64,000 nucleotides of DNA, taken from contig NC_015388.1 of NCBI RefSeq assembly GCF_000195295.1, forward strand, positions 2,108,001 through 2,172,000, written 5' to 3'. Origin of the DNA: Desulfobacca acetoxidans DSM 11109 (lineage in GTDB: Bacteria; Desulfobacterota; Desulfobaccia; Desulfobaccales; Desulfobaccaceae). Positions 63,924 through 64,000 of this stretch are shown one piece after another (the first letter of the stretch is position 1; every line of letters begins with the position of its first letter). Position numbers and translations under genes: made by a program. The notes beneath the pieces were generated by a model. It was not told the DNA's origin and did no database searches. It was given only the letters and a program-made list of their open reading frames with translations.

Positions 63924-64000
63924 TAATTCTCCAACGGTTAAACGTGTCAGGTTATAATCGGTTATTCACCCCAAACGACTCTTCCTATTCCAGATGTCCG

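Overview
The window looks like the chromosome of an anaerobic deltaproteobacterium (Desulfobacterota, perhaps near Desulfobacca or the Syntrophobacterales). This is inferred from gene content and order, not from a marker gene. Signs are a zapB-zapA-6S RNA-rny-ymdB block, CIRCE-controlled groESL, a free-standing FMN glutamate-synthase-like protein, SpmA/SpmB, a DVU0298-like HEAT protein and a Tad-type locus.

Layout. (1) 1-11 kb is a surface-glycan locus. A partial pseudaminic acid synthase is followed by a HisH/HisF-type ammonia module, a WbpG/PseA-type sugar amidotransferase and a pseudaminic-acid-associated methylase. On the other strand lie two glycan genes, a NodU-type carbamoyltransferase, a methyltransferase and a heptosyltransferase. 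(2) 11-17 kb carries ymdB, rny, 6S RNA, zapA (probably with an AUU start), zapB, feoA, fur and a glutamate dehydrogenase-type gene. (3) 17-39 kb is mixed core: SLBB polysaccharide export with two paralogous outer-membrane proteins, ssb, a HEAT protein, pgeF, murI, an ABC exporter, a DUF389 protein, an SH3 lipoprotein, ruvB, spmAB, a HicA/HicB-like pair, groESL and the glutamate-synthase-like gene.

(4) 39.3-51 kb is an accessory island full of insertion-sequence wreckage: a doubly deleted ISL3 transposase, a GC-rich MntA/truncated-HepT remnant with a methyltransferase, a short transposase remnant, a zinc-ribbon gene, a nearly intact IS4 element with a frameshifted transposase, and an IS1182-like fragment. 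Between the last two lies an AT-rich two-gene operon (44.06-50.27 kb), the best candidate here for an undescribed system. It encodes a 1568-residue protein (Sm-like, cold-shock-like, TPR, STAND-type ATPase, winged helix) and a 498-residue STAND-type ATPase ending in a HEPN-like domain with an R-x4-H motif. The inference is an RNA-sensing, RNA-cleaving immune or stress module.

(5) 51-57 kb holds a YDRxYR-repeat protein, an ARPP-1-like protein, a Cys-rich membrane protein, a WYL regulator, an IHF/HU gene, tRNA-Gln, a DUF362 Tat protein and a terpene-cyclase-fold protein. (6) 57-64 kb is a Tad-type region with two TadE/Tad-domain pairs facing TPR lipoproteins.

Short dispersed repeats and hairpins fill many intergenic gaps. 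One lies between groES and groEL, and another shows compensatory base changes that support a structured RNA or DNA hairpin. All functional statements rest on motif recognition and gene context; no database search was run.
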